A DNA stretch of 29,873 nt, from contig JAFQKO010000205.1 of the NCBI GenBank assembly GCA_017396865.1, positions 1 to 29,873 of the forward strand. Direction: 5' to 3'. Position numbers and translations under genes: made by a program. This stretch comes from Clostridia bacterium. GTDB lineage: Bacteria > Bacillota_A > Clostridia > Oscillospirales > QAKW01. The notes beneath the pieces were generated by a model. The model ran no database searches and was not told the DNA's origin. It saw only the letters and a program-made list of their open reading frames with translations. This document shows positions 15,543 to 23,109 of this stretch, in pieces (position 1 is the first letter of the stretch; each line of letters begins with the position of its first letter).

Positions 15543-16340
15543 TTACAAAACTTTTGCCAAAAACTCCTGCAAGCGGGCACTTTGCGGATGATTGAAGATC
15601 TCGTCGGGCGTTCCTTCTTCCAAAATCACGCCCTGATCCATAAAGACCACGCGGTCGGCCACCTCACGGGCAAAGCCCATTTCGTGGGTAACCACCACCA
15701 TCGTCATACCCTCGGCGGCAAGCTGCTTCATAACGTCCAGCACCTCGCCGACCATCTCGGGATCCAGCGCAGAGGTGGGCTCATCGAAGAGCATGACGTC
15801 CGGCTCCATCGCCAGCGCCCGCACGATCGCCACACGCTGCTTCTGGCCGCCCGAAAGCTTTGAGGGATATTCCTCTGCTTTATCATCCAAACCAACCTTC
15901 TTTAACAGTTCAATTCCTTTAGCATTTGCCTCTTCGGTAATTTCTTTATTACTGCGAATATCTGCTTCATTATAGTCTTTCTTAAAGAAACGAGCCCATT
16001 TGGCGTTCCGCGCCTTCTTTTTTGCAACATAGATCGGCGCAAGGGTCAGGTTCTGCAATACGGTTTTATTATTGAACAAATTAAAGTGCTGAAACACCAT
16101 GCACATCTTTTGCCGATGCACATTAATATCCACCTTCATATCGGTTAAATCAACGCCGTGAAAATAGATATTGCCGGAAGTGGGGTCTTCCATAATGTTC
16201 AGACACCGAAGCAAGGTGCTCTTGCCGGAACCGGACGGACCCAATACAACAATGATCTCACCCTGCTGAATCTTCAGGTCAACACCCTTTAAAACATGGA
16301 GATCGCCAAAATTTTTATGAAGATTACATACCTCTATCAC
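15543..16340 (-). CDS. polar amino acid ABC transporter, ATP-binding protein
   Basis: 265-residue GlnQ-type ATPase that powers import of a polar amino acid. Walker [10 protein letters not shown] (about 34-42), Q-loop VFQHFNLF, signature [11 protein letters not shown], Walker [15 protein letters not shown] and switch [10 protein letters not shown] are all intact. Compared with standard GlnQ (about 240 residues) it has a lysine-rich insert of about 25 residues between the Q-loop region and the signature (around [18 protein letters not shown]). The start is GTG 16340 with GAGG close by, overlapping the permease gene by 17 bases. Third gene of a binding protein-permease-ATPase operon; its substrate is not determinable from sequence. 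Confidence 0.95.
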   Translation of the reverse strand: MIEVCNLHKNFGDLHVLKGVDLKIQQGEIIVVLGPSGSGKSTLLRCLNIMEDPTSGNIYFHGVDLTDMKVDINVHRQKMCMVFQHFNLFNNKTVLQNLTLAPIYVAKKKARNAKWARFFKKDYNEADIRSNKEITEEANAKGIELLKKVGLDDKAEEYPSKLSGGQKQRVAIVRALAMEPDVMLFDEPTSALDPEMVGEVLDVMKQLAAEGMTMVVVTHEMGFAREVADRVVFMDQGVILEEGTPDEIFNHPQSARLQEFLAKVL

Positions 16341-17034
16341 TCTTCCTCAATCTCCTTTCCATCACCTTGATCAACAGCGTAATAAGCATAACCAATACGA
16401 TATAAACCAGTGCCATCGCCAAATAAGGAACCATGAACTCATAATTATTGGTACCAATCTTATTGAATACCATATACAAATCCATTGCGCCAACAAAACT
16501 GACGATAGAGGTCTCTTTAATTAATGTAATGAACTCATTGCCCATTGTCGGCAAAATATTTTTAACTGCTTGCGGAATCACGATTTTCATCATAGTCGCA
16601 GAAAAGCTCATGCCCATGGCACGTCCGCCTTCCATTTGACCGGGATCTACGGAAAGAATTCCTCCGCGCATAATCTCAGATATGTATGCGCCGCTGTTCA
16701 GACCGAAGACTAAAACCGCAACCGATACAGATCCAATGTTCACGCCCATCATCGGAAACAAGACATAGTAGAACAACAATAATTGAACCACCATCGGTGT
16801 TCCGCGGAAAAAGGATACGTAAACAGAGCAAATGCCATTTAAAATCCGCGGCATAATCTTGTACTTAGGAACAACGCGTGCCGCAGCGATCAACGTGCCG
16901 ATCACCGTTCCGATGATCAACCCTAAAATTGCAATAATAAGGGTATTTTGAATACCGTCCAAAAAATCTCTGTATGCTCCATGATCAATAAATTCTTCCC
17001 AGAAGCCCAGAATCTTTTTTTCTATATTTCCCAT
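16324..17034 (-). CDS. polar amino acid ABC transporter, permease
   Basis: 236-residue inner-membrane permease of the HisM/GlnP family with about five helices. The family loop that docks to the ATPase is seen as GGRAMGMSF (EAA-type motif) and earlier [16 protein letters not shown] is typical. The start is placed at ATG 17034, which has AAAGGA eight bases upstream; the longer in-frame reading starts at a GTG (17067) inside an intercistronic hairpin and is unlikely. Codon choice here and in the binding protein is visibly more AT-rich than in the flanking genes, which could reflect high expression or transfer. Confidence 0.93.
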   Translation of the reverse strand: MGNIEKKILGFWEEFIDHGAYRDFLDGIQNTLIIAILGLIIGTVIGTLIAAARVVPKYKIMPRILNGICSVYVSFFRGTPMVVQLLLFYYVLFPMMGVNIGSVSVAVLVFGLNSGAYISEIMRGGILSVDPGQMEGGRAMGMSFSATMMKIVIPQAVKNILPTMGNEFITLIKETSIVSFVGAMDLYMVFNKIGTNNYEFMVPYLAMALVYIVLVMLITLLIKVMERRLRKSDRGM

Positions 17035-17061
17035 AACAAAATCCTTTATAACAAACAAATG

Positions 17062-17081
17062 CTTCACCGTTTCCGGTGAAG
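17062..17081 (-). other. intercistronic hairpin between binding protein and permease
   Basis: On the minus strand CTTCACCG-GAAA-CGGTGAAG: a perfect 8-bp stem with a GNRA tetraloop and no T-run, 17 bases after the binding-protein stop. Such hairpins often protect the upstream mRNA so that binding protein outnumbers permease; that role is inferred. Confidence 0.7.
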
Positions 17082-17098
17082 TATTTGTTCTTAGTTAT

Positions 17099-17938
17099 TT
17101 ATGCCATTTCATTTAATGATGCGGTGATGAATGCGGCGGGAGCAGAATCAATCACAACATAATTGATATTTCCGTTCAACATATCCTGAACTGCCATCGA
17201 GCCGTTTTTATAACCCTTAGTGGTCACCTTAAAGCCTGCAAAGCCCCAATCAGCATCGCCTTCACAATACAGCTGGCCGGTAGTACCGGTCTGAACACCG
17301 ATCGTTGTCTTAGAATCAAAAGAATTCAAAATCTTTTCAACGTCTTCAACAGTTTTGCACTTGTCAAAGGTTGCATCATCAGACAAAGCAATCAACTTTT
17401 GAGAAGCAGCATAGTAGGAATCGGAGAAGGTTACGTATTCTTCTCTATCCGGCTTAATGGTAAGACCGGCCATTGCAATGTCACACTTATGCTGACCAAC
17501 GGACAAGCATACTGCGTCAAAGTCCATGTTTTTAATAACCAGTTCCATACCCAACTTTTCCGCCAACAATGCAGCCAATTCCATGTCTACACCCAGATAC
17601 TTATCACCCTCGGTATACTCGAAGGGTTCAAATGCCGCGTTGGTTGCAACGATCAACTGCTCCTTGGAAGAATCTTCTTTTGCGGAAGTGATCGGAGTGG
17701 GAGTGCCTCCACCAAAATACTTTTCGCAAATCTCATCCAAAGTGCCGTCCTTTTTGATTTCAGCAATAAAATCATTAACCTGCTTCAATAACTCGGGATT
17801 ATTCTTATCCACACCGAATGCATATTCTTCTTCAGTCAGATTAATTTCGATCACCTTAGCCGTTGCACCGCTGCCGCTGCAAGCGGTCAAGCAGAACACC
17901 ATGACCAAAGCCATCATTAAGCAAAGAAACTTTTTCAT
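17099..17938 (-). CDS. amino acid ABC transporter binding lipoprotein, apparently circularly permuted
   Basis: 279-residue SBP family 3 lipoprotein that captures a polar amino acid outside the cell. The signal peptide ends in lipobox LTAC (Cys20). Residues about 28-77 (LTEEEYAFGVDKNNPELL, then KKDGTLDEICEKYFGG) match what normally is the extreme C-terminus of this family. A short linker follows, then the normal start of the fold (LIVATNAAFEPFEY, about 95-108), GVDMELAALLAEKLGMEL, and IGVQTGTTGQLY. The chain ends after VVIDSAPAAFITASLNEMA, exactly where the missing segment should begin. No stray copy of it remains downstream. First gene of the operon, with its own strong promoter; start ATG 17938 with GAGAGG upstream. 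Confidence 0.92.
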   Translation of the reverse strand: MKKFLCLMMALVMVFCLTACSGSGATAKVIEINLTEEEYAFGVDKNNPELLKQVNDFIAEIKKDGTLDEICEKYFGGGTPTPITSAKEDSSKEQLIVATNAAFEPFEYTEGDKYLGVDMELAALLAEKLGMELVIKNMDFDAVCLSVGQHKCDIAMAGLTIKPDREEYVTFSDSYYAASQKLIALSDDATFDKCKTVEDVEKILNSFDSKTTIGVQTGTTGQLYCEGDADWGFAGFKVTTKGYKNGSMAVQDMLNGNINYVVIDSAPAAFITASLNEMA

Positions 17939-17973
17939 AGGTTTATACCTCTCTTTTTAATTTGATTGCTTCT

Positions 17974-18003
17974 ATTATATAAGAAGAGAAAGCAAAATGT
18001 CAA
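17974..18003 (-). promoter_or_regulatory. sigma-A promoter of the amino acid ABC operon
   Basis: Minus strand: perfect TTGACA (18003-17998), an 18-base spacer, perfect TATAAT (17979-17974), about 35 bases from the binding-protein start. Confidence 0.88.
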
Positions 18004-18050
18004 GCAATTCCCGCAAATATTTTATATTTTTTCTGTTTTATGCAAAATAT

Positions 18051-18650
18051 TCATAAATAGACGTTATTATATTCATTTTCAAGGCGCATTTGATCCTCAG
18101 GCGTATCGGGGGTGAAGGGCAGATCGAAATAGTTGAGGATCCCGCGGGCGATGGCAACGCCGATCTGATAGACGTTTCGAACGATAAAATCCGCATCCTG
18201 CGGATTGCTGTGGCAGCCCACCTCCACGATGACCGCAGGCATCCGCGAGCGGCGCAGCTCATAATAGCCCAAGCCGCCGTAAACGGTGCTGCCCTCCAAA
18301 ACGCCCCGCCCCTCGGCGGGGTTCACCGCCGAAAGGGCGGCATAGATATCCTCTGCCAATCGCTGACCGTTGGTGGCGGGGCGGTAGTAAAACACCCGCG
18401 CACCCCGCTGCCCCGCATCGCAGAACACCGAGCGGATCGCCACGTAAATATCCGAGTTGCGGCTGTTGGCATCCGAAACCAGCGTTTGCAGATCATAGGC
18501 AGGATTATTCCGCACGGTTTCGACCCCATTACGAACCAGCTCCAGCTCCACCACGTCGGCGATCAGATTCATTCGCTCCTCCTCGGTACCGAAGGTACCG
18601 TAGCCCCGATTAAATTCCCGCGTTGACGGGGAAAGATATACTTCCGGCAT
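18051..18650 (-). CDS. amidase_3-like protein lacking conserved zinc histidines
   Basis: 199-residue protein related to N-acetylmuramoyl-L-alanine amidases, starting MPEVYLSPSTREFNRGYG as in a clostridial branch of the family. The C-terminal hallmark VIVEVGCHSNPQDADFI with its Glu (about 143) is present. The first zinc His (in the usual DPGHGG) is absent, and the second (in the usual HSN) reads AIRSVF with Arg73. Two of the zinc ligands thus seem lost, so it may be inactive or a binding protein. No signal peptide. The start ATG 18650 follows a full GGAGGTGAT ribosome site. No clear promoter between it and repeat copy 2. Confidence 0.8.
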   Translation of the reverse strand: MPEVYLSPSTREFNRGYGTFGTEEERMNLIADVVELELVRNGVETVRNNPAYDLQTLVSDANSRNSDIYVAIRSVFCDAGQRGARVFYYRPATNGQRLAEDIYAALSAVNPAEGRGVLEGSTVYGGLGYYELRRSRMPAVIVEVGCHSNPQDADFIVRNVYQIGVAIARGILNYFDLPFTPDTPEDQMRLENEYNNVYL

Positions 18651-18680
18651 TCATATCACCTCCACCCCATTCTATGCAAT

Positions 18681-18709
18681 AAGCCCTTTGCGTTTTCCGC
18701 AAAGGGCTT
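18681..18709. other. perfect hairpin next to repeat copy 2
   Basis: A 12-bp stem AAGCCCTTTGCG (18681-18692) with its complement (18698-18709), five-base loop, ending one base before the repeat's CAGCGTGTC. It has no T-run on either strand. Copy 1 also has a hairpin of unrelated sequence at the same place (13515-13549), so this may be a variable left module of the element rather than a terminator. Confidence 0.6.
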
Positions 18710-18994
18710 CAGCGTGTCAAAAAACTATTCATTATTTTGACACGCCGGGAGACTGATTAAAAAAGAGTGCCGAATTCGTCGAAATGATCCCGATCGCGTA
18801 TGTGATACGCTGAGCGGTCATTTCGGCGGATAGCAGAAAAATTTCAATCAAAATCCGCATCACTATGCGGATTTTTTCCTTATAAAAAGAAAAAGGAGAA
18901 AGAGTAGACTTTCTTTCTCCTTGCAATCTTCAATATTGGTACATACTTCAGGGGTTACCTATTTTTCTGCGGTCGGTGCCTTTTTTAACAGTCT
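18710..18994. repeat. structured ~285 bp dispersed repeat, copy 2
   Basis: Second copy, same orientation, 5160 bp from copy 1. Conserved parts: left hairpin (18710-18722 with 18735-18747), inner 245 bp from AGACTG (18750) to CAGTCT (18994), imperfect end inverted repeats, GATGCGG-type hairpin with T6. The 48-bp variable block (18779-18826) folds as outer arms 18777-18789 / 18816-18828 and inner arms 18796-18801 / 18805-18810, the same architecture as copy 1 with different bases. Its right end supplies the last two bases of the stop codon of the RCC1 protein gene. Confidence 0.85.
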
Positions 18995-20909
18995 AAAGCA
19001 AATTCCAATTTTGCACGTCGCATTGACCATGTTCATTACTGCCGGTGGCAAAAACGTTGCCGTCGGCATCCATTGCAACCGCATGGGAGCTGCCCGCCGC
19101 AACCGAAACGATATCCTTCCAATCGCCCGTATTGACGAAGGAAACTCGTCCGTCGATCCGCAGGCCGAAGGAGAAGCCGTAGCCTGCCGCCGCATCGATG
19201 ATCTTTTCCCACTCCTCGGTATTGCATTGACCCTGCTCGTTCATGCCGATCGCCACCGCCGTGCCGTCGAGCTTCAGGCCAACGGTATGGCTTCGGCCCG
19301 CCACAACGGCTGCGATATTCTTCCAGGTGGTTACCGAGCATTGCTGCTTATCGTTCAGACCGGTAGCCACCACAGAGCCATCCTTTTTCAAGCCGACCGT
19401 ATGATTGGCACCCACCGAAATACAGGTTACACCCTTCCATTCGGAAACCGCACATTCGCCATTGGCGTTATATCCGACCGCCACTACGGTGCCGTTCTTT
19501 TTCAAGCCGACGGTATGACCGCTGCCTGCGGCAATTGCCACGATATCGGTCCACTCGGCGGTGTTGCATTGGCCATGGGCATTATCGCCGACCGCCACCA
19601 CGGTGCCGTTCTTTTTCAAGCCGACCGTATGCTGATCGCCCGCCGCCACCGCCACGATATCGGTCCATTCGCCCACGTTTCGCTGGCCCGCCGTATTATC
19701 GCCTGCGCTCAAGACGGTACCGTCCTTCTTCACGCCGACCGTATGCATTCTGCCGGCAGAGATTTTGCCTGCGTAGCTCTGTAAATGGAGCCGCGCCTGC
19801 TCGAAATACTCCAGCTGCAGCGCTTGATCCTGCACCTGCAGCAGCGAGTCCACCGCCTTTTCATAATCGTTTTCCCGCATCCGCTGCAGTGCCTGCTGAT
19901 AATAGGCCTCCTCCAGCAGCTTTTCGGCCGATTTATAATCGCCCAGCTCCTCCAGCAGCACAATTGCTTCCGCATACTTTCCTTGCTTGAGGTGATCGTT
20001 TGCCTTATTGTACTTGGAGGCGGGCATCAGAAAAAAGAAATACGCCGCCGCAGCCGCTGCGCCGAGCAGCAGCACAATGGCGGTGATGATCAGCGTCCAT
20101 TTCAGGCCGCTTCTTTTTTTCGGCTCCTTCTTTGCTTCGGCCGCACCCTCTGTTGCCGCCAGCAATGCCCGCAAGGAGCTTGCCAGAGAAGGATCGGCAT
20201 ATTGCAGCGCCTGCTGAAAATGGGGATGCTCCTGAAATTCGCTGCCGCTCACCGCCAGCAGCTCAAGCTTACGCAGCTGCATCTCGGCCAGCAATGCGCC
20301 CAGATGGGCGCGGGCATTGTTCGGCGTTTGCTTCAGTACCTGATTAAAGCAGGCTTCCGCAAAGGTGAAATTTCCTTCCTCCAATGCATCATAGCCCTGC
20401 CGCATCAGCAGCGCACCGTTTGCGGGCGGCTGCGGCTCGGGCTGCGGCTGCGGAGCAGGACGATGCGCCACAATCTTTTGACGCACCGCCTCGATCACCT
20501 TCGCCTCGGCCTCATACAGCTCCCGCCGCTCCAGATCGGCAAGCTGCACCGCCTGCCGATAATATTCATCCTCCATGACCGACGTTTCCGAAACGCGGCT
20601 GACCACCTGCACCTGCTGCTTGGTTTCGGGATTCTCCACGTAGCGGATCCCAAAGCGGCAGAGCAGCATGCCCCAATAGGGCTCGGAATCGGTTGCATCG
20701 GCACGGATCAGCCGCTCATAAACCGCCTCCGCACCGCTGAAGTCGCCGTTTCGCCGCAGGGTATTGGCCTCCTCGCAGCCGGCAAGCCACCCCTCGTCGC
20801 CGAGCCGCGGCAGGCTCTGGCGCGTTCCGCAATAGGCGCAGATCGTTACCGTTTTCCGCACGTTCACGTTCAATGCGCCGCCGCACATTTTACAATTTAA
20901 ACTTCCCAT
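18993..20909 (-). CDS. zinc-ribbon / TPR / transmembrane / RCC1-repeat protein
   Basis: 638-residue multi-domain membrane protein. Residues 1-30 form a zinc ribbon (C6, C9, C24, C27); about 40-250 are helical TPR-like repeats with a proline/glutamine-rich linker near 155-165; a transmembrane helix lies at about 272-294 after a lysine-rich stretch. Outside, another TPR-like part (about 300-370, YNKANDHLKQGKYAEAIVLL) leads into seven RCC1-type repeats of about 38 residues, each with a HTVGLKK.GTV-like core and a closing Trp, enough for one seven-bladed propeller; the sixth is shortened. Probably a surface or signalling scaffold; no enzyme motif. Start ATG 20909. Likely last gene of the flippase-GlpP-nuclease operon. 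Confidence 0.88.
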   Translation of the reverse strand: MGSLNCKMCGGALNVNVRKTVTICAYCGTRQSLPRLGDEGWLAGCEEANTLRRNGDFSGAEAVYERLIRADATDSEPYWGMLLCRFGIRYVENPETKQQVQVVSRVSETSVMEDEYYRQAVQLADLERRELYEAEAKVIEAVRQKIVAHRPAPQPQPEPQPPANGALLMRQGYDALEEGNFTFAEACFNQVLKQTPNNARAHLGALLAEMQLRKLELLAVSGSEFQEHPHFQQALQYADPSLASSLRALLAATEGAAEAKKEPKKRSGLKWTLIITAIVLLLGAAAAAAYFFFLMPASKYNKANDHLKQGKYAEAIVLLEELGDYKSAEKLLEEAYYQQALQRMRENDYEKAVDSLLQVQDQALQLEYFEQARLHLQSYAGKISAGRMHTVGVKKDGTVLSAGDNTAGQRNVGEWTDIVAVAAGDQHTVGLKKNGTVVAVGDNAHGQCNTAEWTDIVAIAAGSGHTVGLKKNGTVVAVGYNANGECAVSEWKGVTCISVGANHTVGLKKDGSVVATGLNDKQQCSVTTWKNIAAVVAGRSHTVGLKLDGTAVAIGMNEQGQCNTEEWEKIIDAAAGYGFSFGLRIDGRVSFVNTGDWKDIVSVAAGSSHAVAMDADGNVFATGSNEHGQCDVQNWNLL

Positions 20910-20933
20910 GAATCCCCGGTCCTAATCTCCCAT

Positions 20934-22535
20934 TCATTCTTCCCATTTATCGGAAAGCTGATTGATCTGATTCGTAAACTTAGCCAGATCCTTATTGCTC
21001 ATGCCGCGGCACTTTTCAATGATCCGCAGCAACCGTTTTCCTGCCTGAACCAGCCGCTCGTAAACGGTATCGTTGCGGCTCTTTTTGGCGGTGCGCTTCT
21101 CCAGCCGCACCCGATTGCCCTCCACCAGCAGCAGCCCGCTCTCCACGTCGTAGACCGCCCCGTTATAGGGCGCGGTGGCGGGAAAGCCGAGGGTGGCATG
21201 GATGGTTTCGGCAAAGGCATCGCAAACGCCGTCGTTGCCGTGGTTGACGTATACCCGCGGCTTGCAATCCTTCAGGCTGCCCAGCCAACGCAGCATGATC
21301 GCCTGATCGGCGTGGCCGCTGATGCCGTCCATGGTGGCGATCTTCGCCCGCACCTGCACCGTTTCTCCGAACATCCGAACCGTTTCGGCACCGTCCTGCA
21401 GATGGCGGCCCAGCGTTCCTTCCGCCTGATAGCCAACGAACAGCACCGTGCAATCCTCCCGCCAGAGGTTATGCTTCAGATGGTGGCGAATTCTGCCCGC
21501 CTCGCACATTCCGCTGGCCGAAAGGATCACCTTCGGGCGCTTATCAAAGTTGATGGCCATCGATTCGTCGGTGGTCTGAGAGATCTGCAGGCCGGGAAAT
21601 TCCAGCACGTTGATCCCCTTTTGCACCAGCTCCAGCATGGCATCGTCATAGTAATCGTAAAGGTCGCTGAAATAGATCTTGGTGGCTTCCCCTGCCATGG
21701 GGCTGTCCACAAAAACAGGAAAGCCCTCGTGGCCCTGCACCAAGCCCTTTTCCTTAATTTCCCGCAGCAGATACAAAAACTCCTGCGTTCTGCCCACCGC
21801 AAAGGAGGGGATCACCACGTTGCCGCCCCGATCGAAGGTCTCCTGCAAAACGGCGGTGAGCTGGCCGAGATAATCCTTCCGCTCGCCGTGGAGACGGTCG
21901 CCGTAGGTGGATTCGATGATCACCGTATCGGCATAGGTGGGCATTTCGGGGTTGCGGATCAGCGGACGGTCTACGTTCCCCAGATCGCCCGAAAAGAGCA
22001 GCACGTGGCGCTTTTCACCCTCGGTAACGGTAATTTCGATGCTGGCAGAGCCCAGCAGATGCCCCGCATCCAAAAACCGAATGGAAACCCCTTCCGCCAC
22101 CTCATAAACGGTATGATAACCGCAGGGCTCGAAAAGGCTCATGGTATTGGCGGCATCCTCAACGGTATAAAGCGGCACGTAGGCATCCTCGCCGCTGCGC
22201 TTGGCGCGGCGGTTGCGCCAGAGCGCCTCCTGCTCCTGAATATGGGCAGAATCCCTGAGCATCAAATTGCAAAGCCGCATCGTTGCCTCGGTGGCATAGA
22301 TCCTGCCGCCAAAGCCCCCCGCCACCAGCATCGGCAGCTTGCCCGAATGGTCGATATGGGCGTGGGTCAGCACGACCAGATCCACCTCGGCGGGCAAAAT
22401 GGGCATGGCGCAATTTTCATAAATATCGGCACCCTGCTCCATGCCGCAATCGATCAAAATCCGAATCCCCGCCGCTTCCAGCAGGGTGCAGGAGCCGGTT
22501 ACCTCATGGGCGGCACCTAAAAATTTCAGTTTCAT
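20934..22535 (-). CDS. beta-CASP metallo-beta-lactamase-fold ribonuclease (CPSF/YSH1-like)
   Basis: 533-residue predicted RNA-processing nuclease. The metal site is intact: HAHIDHSG at 58-65, LDAGHLLGSA, FSGDLG, and the beta-CASP insert with VIIESTYGDR, SFAVGRTQE and ASGMCEAGRI, ending in the SGHAD motif of the RMMBL part. A basic C-terminal extension (about 475-533) follows. The start is ATG 22535 behind GAGGTGA; an in-frame GTG at 22544 would overlap that ribosome site. The gene lies 10 bases after glpP and 24 before the RCC1 gene, so it is probably co-transcribed. It resembles archaeal CPSF-like nucleases more than RNase J. Confidence 0.93.
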   Translation of the reverse strand: MKLKFLGAAHEVTGSCTLLEAAGIRILIDCGMEQGADIYENCAMPILPAEVDLVVLTHAHIDHSGKLPMLVAGGFGGRIYATEATMRLCNLMLRDSAHIQEQEALWRNRRAKRSGEDAYVPLYTVEDAANTMSLFEPCGYHTVYEVAEGVSIRFLDAGHLLGSASIEITVTEGEKRHVLLFSGDLGNVDRPLIRNPEMPTYADTVIIESTYGDRLHGERKDYLGQLTAVLQETFDRGGNVVIPSFAVGRTQEFLYLLREIKEKGLVQGHEGFPVFVDSPMAGEATKIYFSDLYDYYDDAMLELVQKGINVLEFPGLQISQTTDESMAINFDKRPKVILSASGMCEAGRIRHHLKHNLWREDCTVLFVGYQAEGTLGRHLQDGAETVRMFGETVQVRAKIATMDGISGHADQAIMLRWLGSLKDCKPRVYVNHGNDGVCDAFAETIHATLGFPATAPYNGAVYDVESGLLLVEGNRVRLEKRTAKKSRNDTVYERLVQAGKRLLRIIEKCRGMSNKDLAKFTNQINQLSDKWEE

Positions 22536-22545
22536 ACTCGTCACC

Positions 22546-23109
22546 TCATTCTATAAACCATACGTTGCGATTGGTGGAGCTGATCGCCACCGCACCTGCG
22601 GAAAGCGCCCCCACCACGTCCTCCTTATCACGGATCATACCGCCTGCGATGATCGGTTTATCGACAATTTCCGCAAGATGGCGGATGATCTTGGGCATCA
22701 CGCCCGGTAAGACCTCCAGAAAGTCGGCGGCTGAGGTATTCTTCTCGATATTTCCCAAAACAATGGAATCCAAAAGGAAATAGCGCTGGATGGTAATCAG
22801 CCCCTTTTGATGGGCATAGCGGATCACCGAGCTTTTGGTCGAAATAATACCGTCGGCCTTGGTATGCACCGCCAAAAAATCCACGCTGACGTCCTTCGGG
22901 GCAAGGCCATCCACCAGATCCAGATGGACGATGGCGATCTTCCCCGCCGCCTTCACCTGCTCCACCAACGATGCGATGTTGCAAACGTCGCCAAACAGCA
23001 AAAAGATCACCTTACTGCTGCTCTGCAGGCATTCCTCCAGCTCCGCTTCGCTTTTGGCCGCCGCCACGATCGGCACTTCTTCGAAATATTTCAACAGCTC
23101 TCGTTTCAT
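22546..23109 (-). CDS. glpP: glycerol-3-phosphate-responsive antiterminator GlpP
   Basis: 187-residue regulatory protein that, with glycerol-3-phosphate bound, lets RNA polymerase read through leader terminators of glycerol genes. Family motifs seen: VIFLLFGDVCNI, VHLDLVDGL, AVHTKADGIISTK, IQRYFLLDS and PIIAGGMIRDKEDV. The start is set at ATG 23109, which overlaps the flippase stop as ATGA; an in-frame ATG at 23121 gives four more residues and cannot be excluded. No glpF, glpK or glpD is in the window, unlike the B. subtilis arrangement. Confidence 0.92.
   Translation of the reverse strand: MKRELLKYFEEVPIVAAAKSEAELEECLQSSSKVIFLLFGDVCNIASLVEQVKAAGKIAIVHLDLVDGLAPKDVSVDFLAVHTKADGIISTKSSVIRYAHQKGLITIQRYFLLDSIVLGNIEKNTSAADFLEVLPGVMPKIIRHLAEIVDKPIIAGGMIRDKEDVVGALSAGAVAISSTNRNVWFIE

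Noticed and set aside
17035..17067. Longer permease N-terminus from GTG 17067
   Set aside because: The codon is inside a stable hairpin without a ribosome site, whereas ATG 17034 has AAAGGA.
21198..22520. 440-codon plus-strand open frame opposite the beta-CASP nuclease
   Set aside because: All nuclease motifs lie on the minus strand; the plus frame has no recognisable motif.
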